Shown here one piece after another: positions 21,679 through 29,553 of a DNA stretch of 32,106 nucleotides. Made by a program: the position numbers and the translations under genes. Origin of the DNA: a virus. Below the pieces are notes generated by a model, which searched no databases, was not told the origin of the DNA, and saw only the letters and a program-made list of their open reading frames with translations. The stretch lies in IMG/VR virus record IMGVR_UViG_3300033978_000234, positions 1-32,106 of that record; one strand, written 5' to 3'. Each line of letters starts with the position of its first letter. The first letter of the stretch is position 1.

Positions 21679-22067
21679 GGGATCCTCGCCGTGAAGGTGC
21701 CAGCGAGCGCCGTTAGTGTGCGGCCTGCTGTGTCAGTCCAGCGGAAATACCACCGGTAGCCGACCGCCGGGTTGAGTGACGACGTCTGGGTCTCGGTCAG
21801 GCCGAGATTCAGCGTGCCGCCGGATAGCGAGACAGGGGTGATCGTCGGCGTGGTGGCCGTGGCGCCGAGCGTGTAGCCGCCGGATCCGAGAGCGCCGGCA
21901 GGGTTCGAGAACGTGGGGACGTACACCCGAGTCTCGAACGTGTAGCCGGTCAGGTTTACGGGCGTATTGGAGGAGCCGACGGTGATTGCCAGCGCGATGT
22001 TCAGCTCGTCGCCGACGACACACGTGATCGCTGTATCCGCCGGGATCTGGTCAAACGAGGTGGCCAC
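21675..22067 (-). CDS. BppU-like baseplate/fibre adaptor domain protein (130 aa)
   Basis: The layout is ATSFDQIPADTAITCVVGDE, LNIALAITV, LTGYTFETRVYV, LNLGLTETQTSSL, GYRWYFRWTD and AGTFTARIP: a single β-domain of the type that begins BppU-like upper baseplate proteins. It precedes the first fibre gene by an ATGA overlap and is a diverged paralogue of the 104-aa protein at 16623-16937. Likely an attachment piece between tail tip and fibre. Confidence 0.75.
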   Translation of the reverse strand: MATSFDQIPADTAITCVVGDELNIALAITVGSSNTPVNLTGYTFETRVYVPTFSNPAGALGSGGYTLGATATTPTITPVSLSGGTLNLGLTETQTSSLNPAVGYRWYFRWTDTAGRTLTALAGTFTARIP

Positions 22068-22117
22068 GCCTGTACTCCTGCGGTGGTCGGATGGTCACCA
22101 ATCGTGCCGATTCGACT

Positions 22118-22555
22118 TCACCGGTCAACATCGGCCAGGGCCGCTTTCCGGGCGTTGCCGATAGCCCTCCGCACCAGCAGCCGCCCGGCCAGATCGACGA
22201 ACGGCAGCCCGCGAGCCTCGGCCTGCTCGCGGAGCCAGCCCACGATCGTGTCGACGTTCTGCTCGCACCAGTCGCAGCCCTGGCGATCCAGCTCGGCAGC
22301 GCGAGCGTTGCAGCTGCAATCCGGCGTAGCCACGATGCCAACACGGGCGAGCAAATTTTTCAATTCGGTGCCGGGGCCGCGGGTGGGTGGTGCGACAGGC
22401 TCCGGCAGCCGCGACACTCGCGGGTACGCAGGATGCTCCACGTCAATCGTCCACTCGTCGCCGTCCTGTGCGGCCACGCATGGCATCACCTCGTCCAGCG
22501 TGTAGCCACGCTCTGTGCAGCGGGCCTCAAGGTTGGAGCGGTGGGTGGTGATCAT
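22118..22555 (-). CDS. Conserved two-domain phage protein, tail region (145 aa)
   Basis: The N-terminal part reads RCTERGYTLDEVMPCVAAQDGDEWTIDVEHPAYP, and the C-terminal part GPGTELKNLLARVGI, CSCNARAAELDRQG, WCEQNVDTIVGWLRE, LPFVDLAGRLLVRRAI. I recall both modules together and separately in many phages as unassigned tail-region proteins. The CSC and WCEQN cysteines could bind metal. ATG 22555 overlaps the preceding stop (ATGA), so I start there rather than at 22570. The 50 bp to the next gene hold nothing notable. Confidence 0.8.
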   Translation of the reverse strand: MITTHRSNLEARCTERGYTLDEVMPCVAAQDGDEWTIDVEHPAYPRVSRLPEPVAPPTRGPGTELKNLLARVGIVATPDCSCNARAAELDRQGCDWCEQNVDTIVGWLREQAEARGLPFVDLAGRLLVRRAIGNARKAALADVDR

Positions 22556-23316
22556 GGGAGCGGGTTGCACGTGTTGCGCTCGCTCAACACTAGCGTGGCC
22601 GTAAAGCTAGAAAAGTGAGTGTTGTATACCTCACCAATCAGACTTTGCTCGCCAAACTGCGAAGACGAACCCACAAATGCCATGCCGTTTATGGCATCTT
22701 GCGAAAAATTAAACACGGCCACTGCCGGTAGAAATTCTTTTGTAGTGTCTGGGTTAAACCCTGGTGCCCTGTTGCTGCACATCCTCCCTGCTGATGGCGA
22801 GCACTTGTACGCTGATTGGTCAATTATGAAATCTCTCGTTTTGGTAAAAGTTCTTCTACCAATCAGGAAGCCGCGAAAACCTTCGTAGTGTGCCATTTCA
22901 AGCACGACTCGCGTGTAGAGGAATGGCAGGCGTTGCGAGGTGTTGTCGCACCCATAAACAAATGAGTACCTCAAGCTCGCATAGACCGACTCCCTTAGTC
23001 CTTCGTTGAATTCCCGGGCGTAGTCTTTAGTCACGCCGTTCCTGAAATTCGTGCTGTCCCCTACAGCGTTGAGCGTCGTGGTATATGAAACAATCACCCG
23101 CCCCGCTGGCGTGTCTCGCTCGCCACTGTCAGAAATCGTGTTGACAACAGGCGGGCACGCTGGATTTGATCCAAAAGTTGCAACGCAGCTCGGACCGCAA
23201 ACGCCAATGTCTGCCTGTGCTGGGGAGACAAACTGCATTCCTATAGTGCAGTTTTCGGGACATGTGCAGGCTCCGTCGCCGCAGCAGGCCGAGCATTCCG
23301 CACCGAGCATCGCCAT
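22552..23316 (-). CDS. Hypothetical tail protein with Cys-rich N-terminus (254 aa)
   Basis: The first 55 residues hold nine cysteines (CSACCGDGACTCPENC and later CGPSC, ACPP). The rest is β-rich with many aromatic residues (IVSYTTTLNAVGD, YASLRYSFVYGCD, LPFLYTRVVLEMAHY, FTATLVLSERNTC). The cysteines could bind metal or form disulphides in a tail-tip protein. GC content is clearly lower than in the flanking genes, a sign of recent exchange. Position among tail-tip genes suggests a virion component. No family recognised. Confidence 0.65.
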   Translation of the reverse strand: MAMLGAECSACCGDGACTCPENCTIGMQFVSPAQADIGVCGPSCVATFGSNPACPPVVNTISDSGERDTPAGRVIVSYTTTLNAVGDSTNFRNGVTKDYAREFNEGLRESVYASLRYSFVYGCDNTSQRLPFLYTRVVLEMAHYEGFRGFLIGRRTFTKTRDFIIDQSAYKCSPSAGRMCSNRAPGFNPDTTKEFLPAVAVFNFSQDAINGMAFVGSSSQFGEQSLIGEVYNTHFSSFTATLVLSERNTCNPLP

Positions 23317-23319
23317 AGT

Positions 23320-23655
23320 TCAGCACTCCGCCGCTATCAGAATCCACTCGCCGGCGACGTAGGCAATCGCGCATGCCTTGCTGCCGGTGCCCGTGACGTT
23401 GGCAAAATAGTTTTTGACGTCCGAGTACGTCACGCTCGTCAGCGTGGCGTCGGTGACGGTCGCCGTGCCGCCCTTGTTCCACGGAGCCGAGAACGTGCCG
23501 CGTACGATCTCAGCGTCGCCGTAGGCAGTCCGAATCGGCAGCGGTTGCATGTCCTTACTGCCACGCTCAAACGCCAGCACGCACCGCGCGATACGCTGCA
23601 CCGTCGCCGGCGTAAGCGACACACGCTGCCCGGATTTGCGTGGCGGCTTGGCCAT
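23320..23655 (-). CDS. Hypothetical tail-region protein (111 aa)
   Basis: A basic N-terminus (MAKPPRKSGQRVSLTPATVQRIARCV) is followed by a β-rich domain (YGDAEIVRGTFSAPWNKGGTATVTD, KNYFANVTGTGSKACAIAYVAGEWILIAAEC). The second part resembles small β-barrels seen in phage tail proteins. It overlaps the preceding gene by one base and precedes the Cys-rich protein by 3 bp. Virion or assembly role inferred from position. Confidence 0.7.
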   Translation of the reverse strand: MAKPPRKSGQRVSLTPATVQRIARCVLAFERGSKDMQPLPIRTAYGDAEIVRGTFSAPWNKGGTATVTDATLTSVTYSDVKNYFANVTGTGSKACAIAYVAGEWILIAAEC

Positions 23656-24530
23656 TAGCTGGGATTCCCGAACACGGAAAAGTTGGTCTCTGGGTAGAGC
23701 CTGAACGTAAGGGCATCGGGGGCACTGCCGGCGGCCTTGGCTACACCGTTGGACAGCGCCACCGGGCTCTTAACGGGCTTCTTGTCCGCCCCGAGAACCG
23801 CAGCTCGAGCGGTGCCGCCTGCGGTCGGCGTGCCGTTGCTCGACACGAGCTGGTTGAAGCCGACGTCCCAGGGCTTAAAGTCCCACGTCTCGGCTCGGTA
23901 TTGGAACTCCCAGACCACTTCCCAGTAGGGCGATGCGTCCGTCCCCTCGCCGCCCGTCAGGGCTTTTTTGTTTGCGCTTCGGAACGCACACTTGACAGTG
24001 CGAGGTGCCGATGCGTTCCACGTAGTGGCGTTGACGGTGTTACTGTACTGTGCCGCCTGCGACGACCAGGACAGGTCGTCGTATGTCCTGGTGAGCACAA
24101 TCGAGAAGTCGCTCGACTCGCGCTCGGCGCCTTCGATCGGATCCTTAGCGCTGTTGACGATCAGAGCTCCGTCCTTGTCCTTGAACACCGGGATGGTCGT
24201 CGTAGCGGCCGACGCGCTCCAGCAGTCCTTTGGCAAGCCGGTCGCAGCGTCCGGCGTGAGCTCGGCCGGTGGGATGTAGTATTTCACCGTGACCGACCAG
24301 ACCATCCCGTCGCCAGACTCCTCGGCCAGGTCGAACTCCATCAACTTGTGGCTCGCGAGCTCTGGGTGAGCGTCGCCGAATGTCACGCCCGGCGCCCGCA
24401 GGATGCTGTCCATCGGCGTCGATGGCGAGTCGACCCGGATAATCCATTTCCGAGTAAAGACGTACGACTCGCCGAACTTGCCGGAAACACCGGTGCCGCG
24501 GGCGATCTCGACTGTTGCAACTACGGCCAT
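23655..24530 (-). CDS. Putative distal tail / baseplate structural protein (291 aa)
   Basis: It lies directly after the tape measure, where siphophages encode the distal tail protein. The sequence is β-rich throughout (GKFGESYVFTRKWIIRVD, GMVWSVTVKYYIPPA, FSIVLTRTYDDLSWSS, TVKCAFRSANKKAL, WEVVWEFQYRAETWDFKPWDVGFNQLV) and ends in RLYPETNFSVFG. No signature of Dit or Tal is plain, so the assignment rests on position and length. Confidence 0.7.
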   Translation of the reverse strand: MAVVATVEIARGTGVSGKFGESYVFTRKWIIRVDSPSTPMDSILRAPGVTFGDAHPELASHKLMEFDLAEESGDGMVWSVTVKYYIPPAELTPDAATGLPKDCWSASAATTTIPVFKDKDGALIVNSAKDPIEGAERESSDFSIVLTRTYDDLSWSSQAAQYSNTVNATTWNASAPRTVKCAFRSANKKALTGGEGTDASPYWEVVWEFQYRAETWDFKPWDVGFNQLVSSNGTPTAGGTARAAVLGADKKPVKSPVALSNGVAKAAGSAPDALTFRLYPETNFSVFGNPS

Positions 24531-24533
24531 GGG

Positions 24534-26069
24534 TCACGCTCCAGCGAATATGACGCTTTGCTCGATGTCGCCTTCGGACAGGTCGTCGCGAATCATCTCC
24601 AGCACCTCGAGCTGTCGCTCCTGCACGTCCTGGCCGCCGCCACGCATGAGGCGGAACATCTCGGCAATGCCTTCCTTCGACCGGCTGTCGGTCGCCTTGA
24701 GGGCCTCGGTCGAGGTGCCCGTAAACACCTGCTCGGCCGCCGGCGGCTTGACTATCGGTGCGGTGGGCGGGTCTTTGGCCTTCATGTTGTCGCGGGCTGC
24801 CTGGGCAGCGTCAGCAACCAACGTCGCCACTGGCCCCTTCTGTGCTTTTGGCGCCGGGGCGCTTTCACCGAAGGCCCGGCTAAAGTCCTTCCCGGCTGCG
24901 TTGGCAGCCTCAGTCATCGAGCCTGCGATCGAGTTGTTGAATGCGTCTGCGCCCTTGATGAAGTTGTCGACGCCTAGGTCAACACCGACACTCTTCGCCA
25001 GAAAGTCGGCACCCTTGAGTAGTGCCGCGATCGGTGCCGTGAGCCCGAGGACCGCCGCGCCGAAGATTAACTTCAGGGTGTTGCCGACACCCGACAGGAA
25101 CGCAGCCACGCGGTTGCCGAGGTCGAACACAGACGACCACTGGACCCCTATGGACGACACAAACTCGAAGACCGACGTGAGGCCGGCGATGATGCTGTCG
25201 GCTATCGTGGCAAAAAACTCAGCCCCGGCGATGATGCCCTCGCCGATAAACTGGCCGATGTTCGCGCCACCAATCCCGCCGATCAAGTCGGTGAACGTCG
25301 TAGTGATGGCCTCGAGGGCCGGGGCCAGATAGGCCACGACCTGCTGGGTGATTCCGGCCACGGCCTGGCCGGCTTTCTGAAAGCTGTCTCCCATGTTGTC
25401 GACTGCGGTGGCCTGCTGTGCATTCAGCGTCAGCCCAAACCGCTCGGCCTCGGCAGCCGCTTCGGCGATGCCTGCTGCCCCGCCCTCAAACATCGGCAGT
25501 AGCTGGGCGCCCGACTTGCCGAACAGCGCCACCGCCAGGCGGGCACGCTCGGCCGAGTCGGGGACGTTCTGGAGGGCTGCTGCGATCGCTGTGAACCGCT
25601 GGGCCGGATTCATGCCGGCCAGATCCTGCACAGACAGGCCCAGCGACCCGAAGGCAGCCGTGGCGACCTTGGAGCCGCCTGATGCCTTGGCAAACGCAAT
25701 CTCGGCCTTCTGTGCGGCATTGCCGACTGACTCCATCGACACGTCAGCTAGGTCGGCCGCATAGGCGATCCCAGCGAACTCGCCGTATGTCATGCCGAGG
25801 CGGGTCGACAGGTTGCGGGTGGCGTCGACCACGCCAGCCTGCTGGCCGCCGAACGCTGCCATCGACTGGGCGGCGCGAGTTGCAGCAGACGCAATCTGCC
25901 CAAACAGCATCGCGCCCTGTGTTGCGTTCAGAAGCTGCATGCCAGATCGCAGGCCAGACACGTCGCTCGCCAGCTTCTTGAATGATGCCGATGCGTCAGA
26001 GATGCCAGCCTTGAGCCCGGACGTCGAGGCAGAAAAGACGGCGGAGACTTTTCCGATTGTCGAGGCCAT
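24534..26069 (-). CDS. Tape measure protein (511 aa)
   Basis: A helical Ala/Ser-rich protein with an N-terminal coiled-coil region (TSGLKAGISDASASFKKL) and the tape-measure conserved block LSTRLGMTYGEFAGIAYAAD to AQRFTAIAAALQNVPDSAERARLAVALFGKSG (about 90-190). Hydrophobic helices (about 250-360) and a C-terminal Pro/Ala linker and helix follow. It sets tail length. At roughly 1.5 Å per residue, 511 residues would mean a short tail near 75 nm. It follows the G/GT chaperones with a one-base overlap. Confidence 0.92.
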   Translation of the reverse strand: MASTIGKVSAVFSASTSGLKAGISDASASFKKLASDVSGLRSGMQLLNATQGAMLFGQIASAATRAAQSMAAFGGQQAGVVDATRNLSTRLGMTYGEFAGIAYAADLADVSMESVGNAAQKAEIAFAKASGGSKVATAAFGSLGLSVQDLAGMNPAQRFTAIAAALQNVPDSAERARLAVALFGKSGAQLLPMFEGGAAGIAEAAAEAERFGLTLNAQQATAVDNMGDSFQKAGQAVAGITQQVVAYLAPALEAITTTFTDLIGGIGGANIGQFIGEGIIAGAEFFATIADSIIAGLTSVFEFVSSIGVQWSSVFDLGNRVAAFLSGVGNTLKLIFGAAVLGLTAPIAALLKGADFLAKSVGVDLGVDNFIKGADAFNNSIAGSMTEAANAAGKDFSRAFGESAPAPKAQKGPVATLVADAAQAARDNMKAKDPPTAPIVKPPAAEQVFTGTSTEALKATDSRSKEGIAEMFRLMRGGGQDVQERQLEVLEMIRDDLSEGDIEQSVIFAGA

Positions 26070-26736
26070 CAGCTTGTCTCCATCTGCTTTGCGAACGCCG
26101 GAATCTTTGCCAGCTCTGCTCTAATGTCATCCAGTGTCTGCGGCCTCTCTCGGTACGACGGTAGGAACCGCTCCTCAGCGTCTGGGTCTGGCTTGGCACC
26201 GAATGCCGCAGCCGTCACCATTGCCGACCTGGCTGCCATCCGCCACGCATCACCGAACGGCGACACACGCCAGGCGGCCATCCAGAGCTTCATTTGTCGA
26301 ACCGTCAGCTTCTTTTTCCACGCCTCCACGTCCCAGATCCCGAGCTCGATTGCCAGCCGGTAGAGAAACACCTCATCCGGCCGGCTTCTCAGTTTTTTTC
26401 CAGTTCCTCGATCTCCTCGTCGCTGATCATCAGAAGTTTGGTGCCAGCCATCCAAATCTCGTGGAGCGCCCGGGCGCCCTTCTTGCCGAGCTTGGCGACG
26501 TCGGCATCGCTGGCGAACAGCCGTTTGCCGGATTCATCGCACAGGAGCAGACTTGCCATCTTGGCCCGCCACGATGCCTTTTTGCCTTGGTTCGCAGAGC
26601 AGTAAATCTCCCACTCATCCCGCATGTCGGCCGTCGGGTCGAGCAGGTAGACGTCCTTGCCCCACGCTTTGACGTGTAGCAGTGTTGGCGGTCGGAGGTC
26701 GTCGAGCGACAGCAGCTCGTCAGCAGACAATGTCAT
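26069..26736 (-). CDS. Tail assembly chaperone GT, made by -1 frameshift (222 aa)
   Basis: The first 115 residues are those of the G protein. At the end of G the zero frame is GAA AAA AAC TGA. A one-base slip back at A-AAA-AAC lets ribosomes continue as CTG AGA..., giving LRSRPDEVFLYRLAIELGIWD and a further 86 residues to the stop at 26069. No plausible own start with ribosome site exists for the second frame. G and GT bind the tape measure and recruit tail-tube subunits; only a minor share of ribosomes make GT. The T part is helical and ends just at the tape-measure start. Confidence 0.9.
26389..26736 (-). CDS. Tail assembly chaperone G (115 aa)
   Basis: The product of normal termination at 26389. 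ATG 26736 is chosen because the protein then starts MTLSADELLSLDDLRPPTLL, has PTADMRDEWEIYCSANQGK, LLLCDESGKRLFASDADVAKLG and ALHEIWMAGTKLL, and ends with the acidic helix DEEIEELEKN. This is the layout of siphophage G-type chaperones. Upstream in-frame codons belong to a shadow. AAAGG lies 10 bases before the start, and the previous gene stops at 26738, one base away. Confidence 0.88.
   Translation of the reverse strand: MTLSADELLSLDDLRPPTLLHVKAWGKDVYLLDPTADMRDEWEIYCSANQGKKASWRAKMASLLLCDESGKRLFASDADVAKLGKKGARALHEIWMAGTKLLMISDEEIEELEKN
26392..26398 (-). promoter_or_regulatory. -1 ribosomal frameshift site A AAA AAC
   Basis: The heptamer is read from 26398 down to 26392 in the right phase (A AAA AAC) immediately before the G stop codon. 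An AGGAG stretch about 15 bases upstream could act as a stimulatory internal Shine-Dalgarno, and GCCGGCCGG just downstream could pair. The -1 frame joins exactly the open frame that ends at 26069. Confidence 0.92.
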
Positions 26737-26737
26737 G

Positions 26738-27124
26738 TCAGAACCCTGTAAAGGAAAACGTTGCAGACCACTGGGCCGGTTGCCCGACCGCGTGCTCGGA
26801 TTGCAATTCAGCCAAGAACGCTTGCATCGACATCGAGCTACCACCGCCGACAAACGACAGCGTGCCCGTTTGGCCGACCTGGTCGATTGTCAGCGGTGGC
26901 GACCCCCAGAACTTGCAACTGAACGTGCCCGGCTCGACGCTGGTGCAGGTCACTTGTTTACGGATCCGTGCATTACTGCCGGTGCCCAGCACTGGCGACC
27001 GCTTGCCGGTCATGTCATAAACGGTGCCCGCACTAAACGACGGCGTCACGTTCTGCACGTACCCCAGAAACACGCCGTTGAACGACAGCGTAGCGCCTTG
27101 GCTGTCAGGAATGGATCCGGGCAT
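26738..27124 (-). CDS. Tail tube-like protein, second copy (128 aa)
   Basis: The sequence PDSQGATLSFNGVFLGYVQN, TVYDMT, SVEPGTFSCKFWGSPP, GTLSFVGGGSS and SATFSFTGF gives the β-sandwich layout of short major tail proteins. The neighbouring 113-aa protein at 27143-27484 has the same order: DSQGTTFTFNAVEFTARN, TIDVTSL, VITCEYWGTTA and GTASFKLTG. Copy-number or specialised use of the two is unknown; one may be the tube and the other a terminator-proximal or decoration subunit. G follows directly. Confidence 0.8.
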   Translation of the reverse strand: MPGSIPDSQGATLSFNGVFLGYVQNVTPSFSAGTVYDMTGKRSPVLGTGSNARIRKQVTCTSVEPGTFSCKFWGSPPLTIDQVGQTGTLSFVGGGSSMSMQAFLAELQSEHAVGQPAQWSATFSFTGF

Positions 27125-27142
27125 CGCTCACCTCCCGAGCTA

Positions 27143-27484
27143 TCAGCCCGTGAGCTTGAACGAGGCCGTGCCGACGATGAGCTCGCCGACCTGGGCGGTC
27201 AGCTCGAACTCTTCGCAAAACGCATTGCCGCTGATCCCTAGTTTCTGACAGGCGATCGCGTGCGACGCGCCACGTGGCGGGGCTGTCGTGCCCCAGTATT
27301 CGCAGGTGATGACGTCTCCGTCTGCCAACGGTGCCGATTGCAGCAGGCGGGTTGAGCCTGCCGCGGCACTGAGCGAGGTCACGTCGATCGTCGGCCGCGA
27401 CCGCTTGACCTTGACGTTTCGTGCGGTGAACTCGACGGCGTTGAACGTGAACGTTGTTCCCTGCGAGTCGGCAATACTGCTCAT
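27143..27484 (-). CDS. Major tail (tube) protein-like, first copy (113 aa)
   Basis: ATG 27484 is chosen because it lies 2 bp after the previous stop and matches the N-terminus of its paralogue; the longer open frame is a shadow of the tail-terminator gene. The protein is β-rich (FTFNAVEFTARNVKVKRSRP, DVITCEYWG, EEFELTAQVGELIVGTASFKL) with the AADSQG-type start shared with the next gene. The position after the tail terminator and before the second copy and G/GT fits the tail tube. Confidence 0.8.
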   Translation of the reverse strand: MSSIADSQGTTFTFNAVEFTARNVKVKRSRPTIDVTSLSAAAGSTRLLQSAPLADGDVITCEYWGTTAPPRGASHAIACQKLGISGNAFCEEFELTAQVGELIVGTASFKLTG

Positions 27485-27486
27485 TG

Positions 27487-27885
27487 TCACTCCTCCCAAC
27501 GGATTTGGTATGTCTGCTCGACCGAGAATGTTGGCTTGTCCTGGCCGTCGAAAAACACCGGATCGCCGTCGCGTTCCTCGGTCAGCAGGCTCGAGCGAAT
27601 TGTCACGCCGCTTGCCGTGCCGGTGAAGTTGTGCATGGCCTGACGGACCTGGTCGGCAAGCGTCTTCGCCGAGAAGTACGTCACGGCGTAAATCTCGATC
27701 TGGAACTGAGCCGACGGGGTGATACTGACACCCGAAACCACTGCCAAACTCAGGCCGCGATCTGTCGAGGTCCGGCCGTAAACGACGTACGGAAGTGCCG
27801 CAGACTCGGTCGCAATCATCGGGTAGACCTGGCATCCGGCCGCCGCCTCAATCGCACTTTTCACCCACTGCTCAGGAAATGGCAT
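27487..27885 (-). CDS. Tail terminator-like protein, DUF3168 type (132 aa)
   Basis: The pattern VKSAIEAAAGCQVYPMIATESAALPYVVYGRTSTD, then AQFQIEIYAVTYFSAKTLADQVRQAM and the C-terminal TYQIRWEE, matches the DUF3168/gpU-like fold that ends tail-tube growth and joins head. It starts one base into the previous stop and precedes the tail tube gene by 2 bp, the usual order. Confidence 0.85.
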   Translation of the reverse strand: MPFPEQWVKSAIEAAAGCQVYPMIATESAALPYVVYGRTSTDRGLSLAVVSGVSITPSAQFQIEIYAVTYFSAKTLADQVRQAMHNFTGTASGVTIRSSLLTEERDGDPVFFDGQDKPTFSVEQTYQIRWEE

Positions 27886-28379
27886 TACTTGGCAAGCTCC
27901 TGTGCGGTCTTTTCCAGTGCGGTCGCCAGCTCAACCTTCACGGCATTCAGAATCTGGCCGCGCATGGCATCGAGCGTCCGGCGTGCCATGTAGTTTGCTG
28001 GCATAGACCCGCAGAACGCCTTTGTGCCCCTCTTGTTCCGTGCCTTCGTGCCACGCTCGACAAGGATGGCATGGCTGCCGGATCCGCTGATCACGAACTG
28101 GCCCCGCTTCTTGCGGAGCGTTCCCCGGACATACCCGACGACCGCCACTGCCGCCCCATGGGTGGGCTTGTCGTAAACACGGATCTTGGTCTTGAGGCTG
28201 CGCTGGAGGCTGCCTGTGAAGTGCGGCGTGTTCGCGCGTAGCATCGGCTCAAAGGGCTTGGTGGCCCTACGGATGGCCGACCGCATTCGCTTTTTGGCGA
28301 TCTCCTTCGGCAGCTTCCGAAACGCCGCGATGATCGACACAATCTGCCGCTGTACCTGCTCCTCGTTTGCCAGTTCCAT
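27885..28379 (-). CDS. HK97 gp10-like head-tail connector protein (164 aa)
   Basis: A basic protein with an N-terminal helix (EEQVQRQIVSIIAAFRKLPKEIAKKRMRS) and the gp10-family core: NTPHFTGSLQRSLKTK, VAVVGYVRG, HAILVERGTKA and the C-terminal RRTLDAMRGQILNAVKVEL helix. The family acts in tail completion and head-tail joining. It lies between the head-closure and tail-terminator genes with minimal spacing. Confidence 0.87.
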   Translation of the reverse strand: MELANEEQVQRQIVSIIAAFRKLPKEIAKKRMRSAIRRATKPFEPMLRANTPHFTGSLQRSLKTKIRVYDKPTHGAAVAVVGYVRGTLRKKRGQFVISGSGSHAILVERGTKARNKRGTKAFCGSMPANYMARRTLDAMRGQILNAVKVELATALEKTAQELAK

Positions 28380-28382
28380 GGA

Positions 28383-28715
28383 TCACGTCGCTTTCTCGTC
28401 GCAGGTCAGCTCGTGCTCTTCCATGCTGTTCCGCTCGACGACCGACGAGATGTAGAGAATCCGGTTCGACCTCGAGGCCCAGCGGATCCGCATCTTGCCG
28501 GTGATGTCGGGCACGTAGCGGCAGCGGACAACAAACGTCCCAGTGCCACCGATTTGCTTCCTGCGTTCCTGCTCGCTGTAGCTGATCGCCTCGACAGACG
28601 CTCGCCGGTTGGCAAACGTCGACCAGGTCGACACCGACTCGCCGAGGGCGTTCCGCGTGCTCGACTCGTGCTCGATGACGATCGTCTCTCGGAGGATGCC
28701 GGCAGGCAGTGCCAT
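28383..28715 (-). CDS. Head closure / head-tail joining protein (110 aa)
   Basis: The sequence MALPAGILRETIVIEHESSTRN, SVSTWSTFANRRASVEAIS and TFVVRCRYVPDITGKMRIRW, then RILYISSV, is the β-barrel pattern of the SPP1 gp16/HK97 head-tail adaptor family. It plugs the connector after packaging. It starts directly after the connector gene. Confidence 0.88.
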   Translation of the reverse strand: MALPAGILRETIVIEHESSTRNALGESVSTWSTFANRRASVEAISYSEQERRKQIGGTGTFVVRCRYVPDITGKMRIRWASRSNRILYISSVVERNSMEEHELTCDEKAT

Positions 28716-29315
28716 CTACCACCTCCCGGTGATAGATTCCGACGCGAGCAGCGTCTCGAACGCCATCGGGACTACATCGGCACGGTCGGTCGACACGGCC
28801 TCGCGGTGGGCGTAGAGGTGGCCGACGTACAGCAGCATCGCGGCCCGGAGCTGCGGTGGAATCTTGCCGGTCGGCCCGGCCCAGTACGACACGGTGACCG
28901 TGGACGTGTCCAGCACGAGCGGGGCCAACGAGAAACGCAGGAACCCGGGCAGCGAGTCTGAGTCGACAGAGTAGGTGGATGACGAGACGGCCACGCCGTC
29001 GACATCCACGACCACGGGATAGGTGTTGCCGGTCAGCACTGGGGCGATCGGCAGCTCGAGCAGCGTAGGGCCGCTGCCACCACCTCCACGCCTCCAGCCG
29101 TCACCGTCGAGCTCGTAGCGGGCTCGGAGCTGCTGCGGTGCTAGGGCGAGCCCAAGCCGCCTTTCGACGAGCCGGCGGGCGGCTGCGATCAGGCCCACGA
29201 TCAGCGAGTCGTCGTCGGTCTGCTCTGGGAGCAGCGACAGCTGGGCCTTGGCGTCACTCAGGGTGACGGGCTCCACGGTCGGCTGCGTAACCACGACGAC
29301 CGAACGGAGTCTCAC
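28716..29315 (-). CDS. Head-tail connector, gp6/gp15-like (199 aa)
   Basis: The N-terminal EPVTLSDAKAQLSLLPEQTDDDSLIVGLIAAARRLVERRLGLAL is the signature of phage connector/DNA-packaging proteins of the gp6 type. A β-rich insert (about 75-145) and a C-terminal helix (PPQLRAAMLLYVGHLYAHRE) complete the fold. It forms the ring below the portal. The start at 29315 is 3 bp after the preceding 60-aa gene. Confidence 0.92.
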   Translation of the reverse strand: MRLRSVVVVTQPTVEPVTLSDAKAQLSLLPEQTDDDSLIVGLIAAARRLVERRLGLALAPQQLRARYELDGDGWRRGGGGSGPTLLELPIAPVLTGNTYPVVVDVDGVAVSSSTYSVDSDSLPGFLRFSLAPLVLDTSTVTVSYWAGPTGKIPPQLRAAMLLYVGHLYAHREAVSTDRADVVPMAFETLLASESITGRW

Positions 29316-29318
29316 GTC

Positions 29319-29501
29319 TCACCTCTTGATGGCTGCGGTCTCTGCGTGCTGGGGCGCGACGGCCCTTTCTACCTTCGGCTCGGCGTCGACCTCGACGGCC
29401 ACGCCTTCCTGCTTCAGGCACAGGGCAAAGTCCGGGGCGTACTCGACGACGTCGCCGGCCTTGTGGCCCCATGCGTCAGTTGTGAATCTCATCAGCGGCA
29501 T
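29319..29501 (-). CDS. Small head-region protein (60 aa)
   Basis: MPLMRFTTDAWGHKAGDVVEY, then DFALCLKQEGVAVEV and an acidic/basic tail ending AAIKR. Short proteins with the GD..EY...A..L...G.A pattern are common after phage capsid genes. GGAGAG lies five bases before the start and the capsid hairpin lies 22 bp upstream. Role unknown. Confidence 0.75.
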   Translation of the reverse strand: MPLMRFTTDAWGHKAGDVVEYAPDFALCLKQEGVAVEVDAEPKVERAVAPQHAETAAIKR

Positions 29502-29523
29502 AGTGTCTCTCCTGGTAGACGTA

Positions 29524-29553
29524 CGGCCGGTGGCGGGTTAGCGCCACCGGCCG
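29524..29553 (-). terminator. Strong 12-bp hairpin between capsid and next gene
   Basis: CGGCCGGTGGCG pairs perfectly with CGCCACCGGCCG around a six-base loop, starting 24 bp after the capsid stop. No U-run follows, so it may attenuate transcription or protect the capsid mRNA 3' end rather than terminate fully. Either would favour high capsid output relative to downstream genes. Confidence 0.7.

Noticed and set aside
20218-21759. 513-aa plus-strand frame
   Set aside because: Extremely Arg-rich shadow of the 601-aa fibre gene; repeats mirror those of the fibre.
23640-24977. 445-aa open frame on the plus strand
   Set aside because: It is antisense to the tail proteins at 23655-24530 and 24534-26069. 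It has no recognisable domain, is Arg/Leu/Gly-rich as expected of a GC-rich shadow, and breaks the operon orientation.
26069-26455. T part as an independent 128-aa gene
   Set aside because: The residues before the slippery site are shadow sequence with no ribosome site; the -1 frameshift explains the frame.
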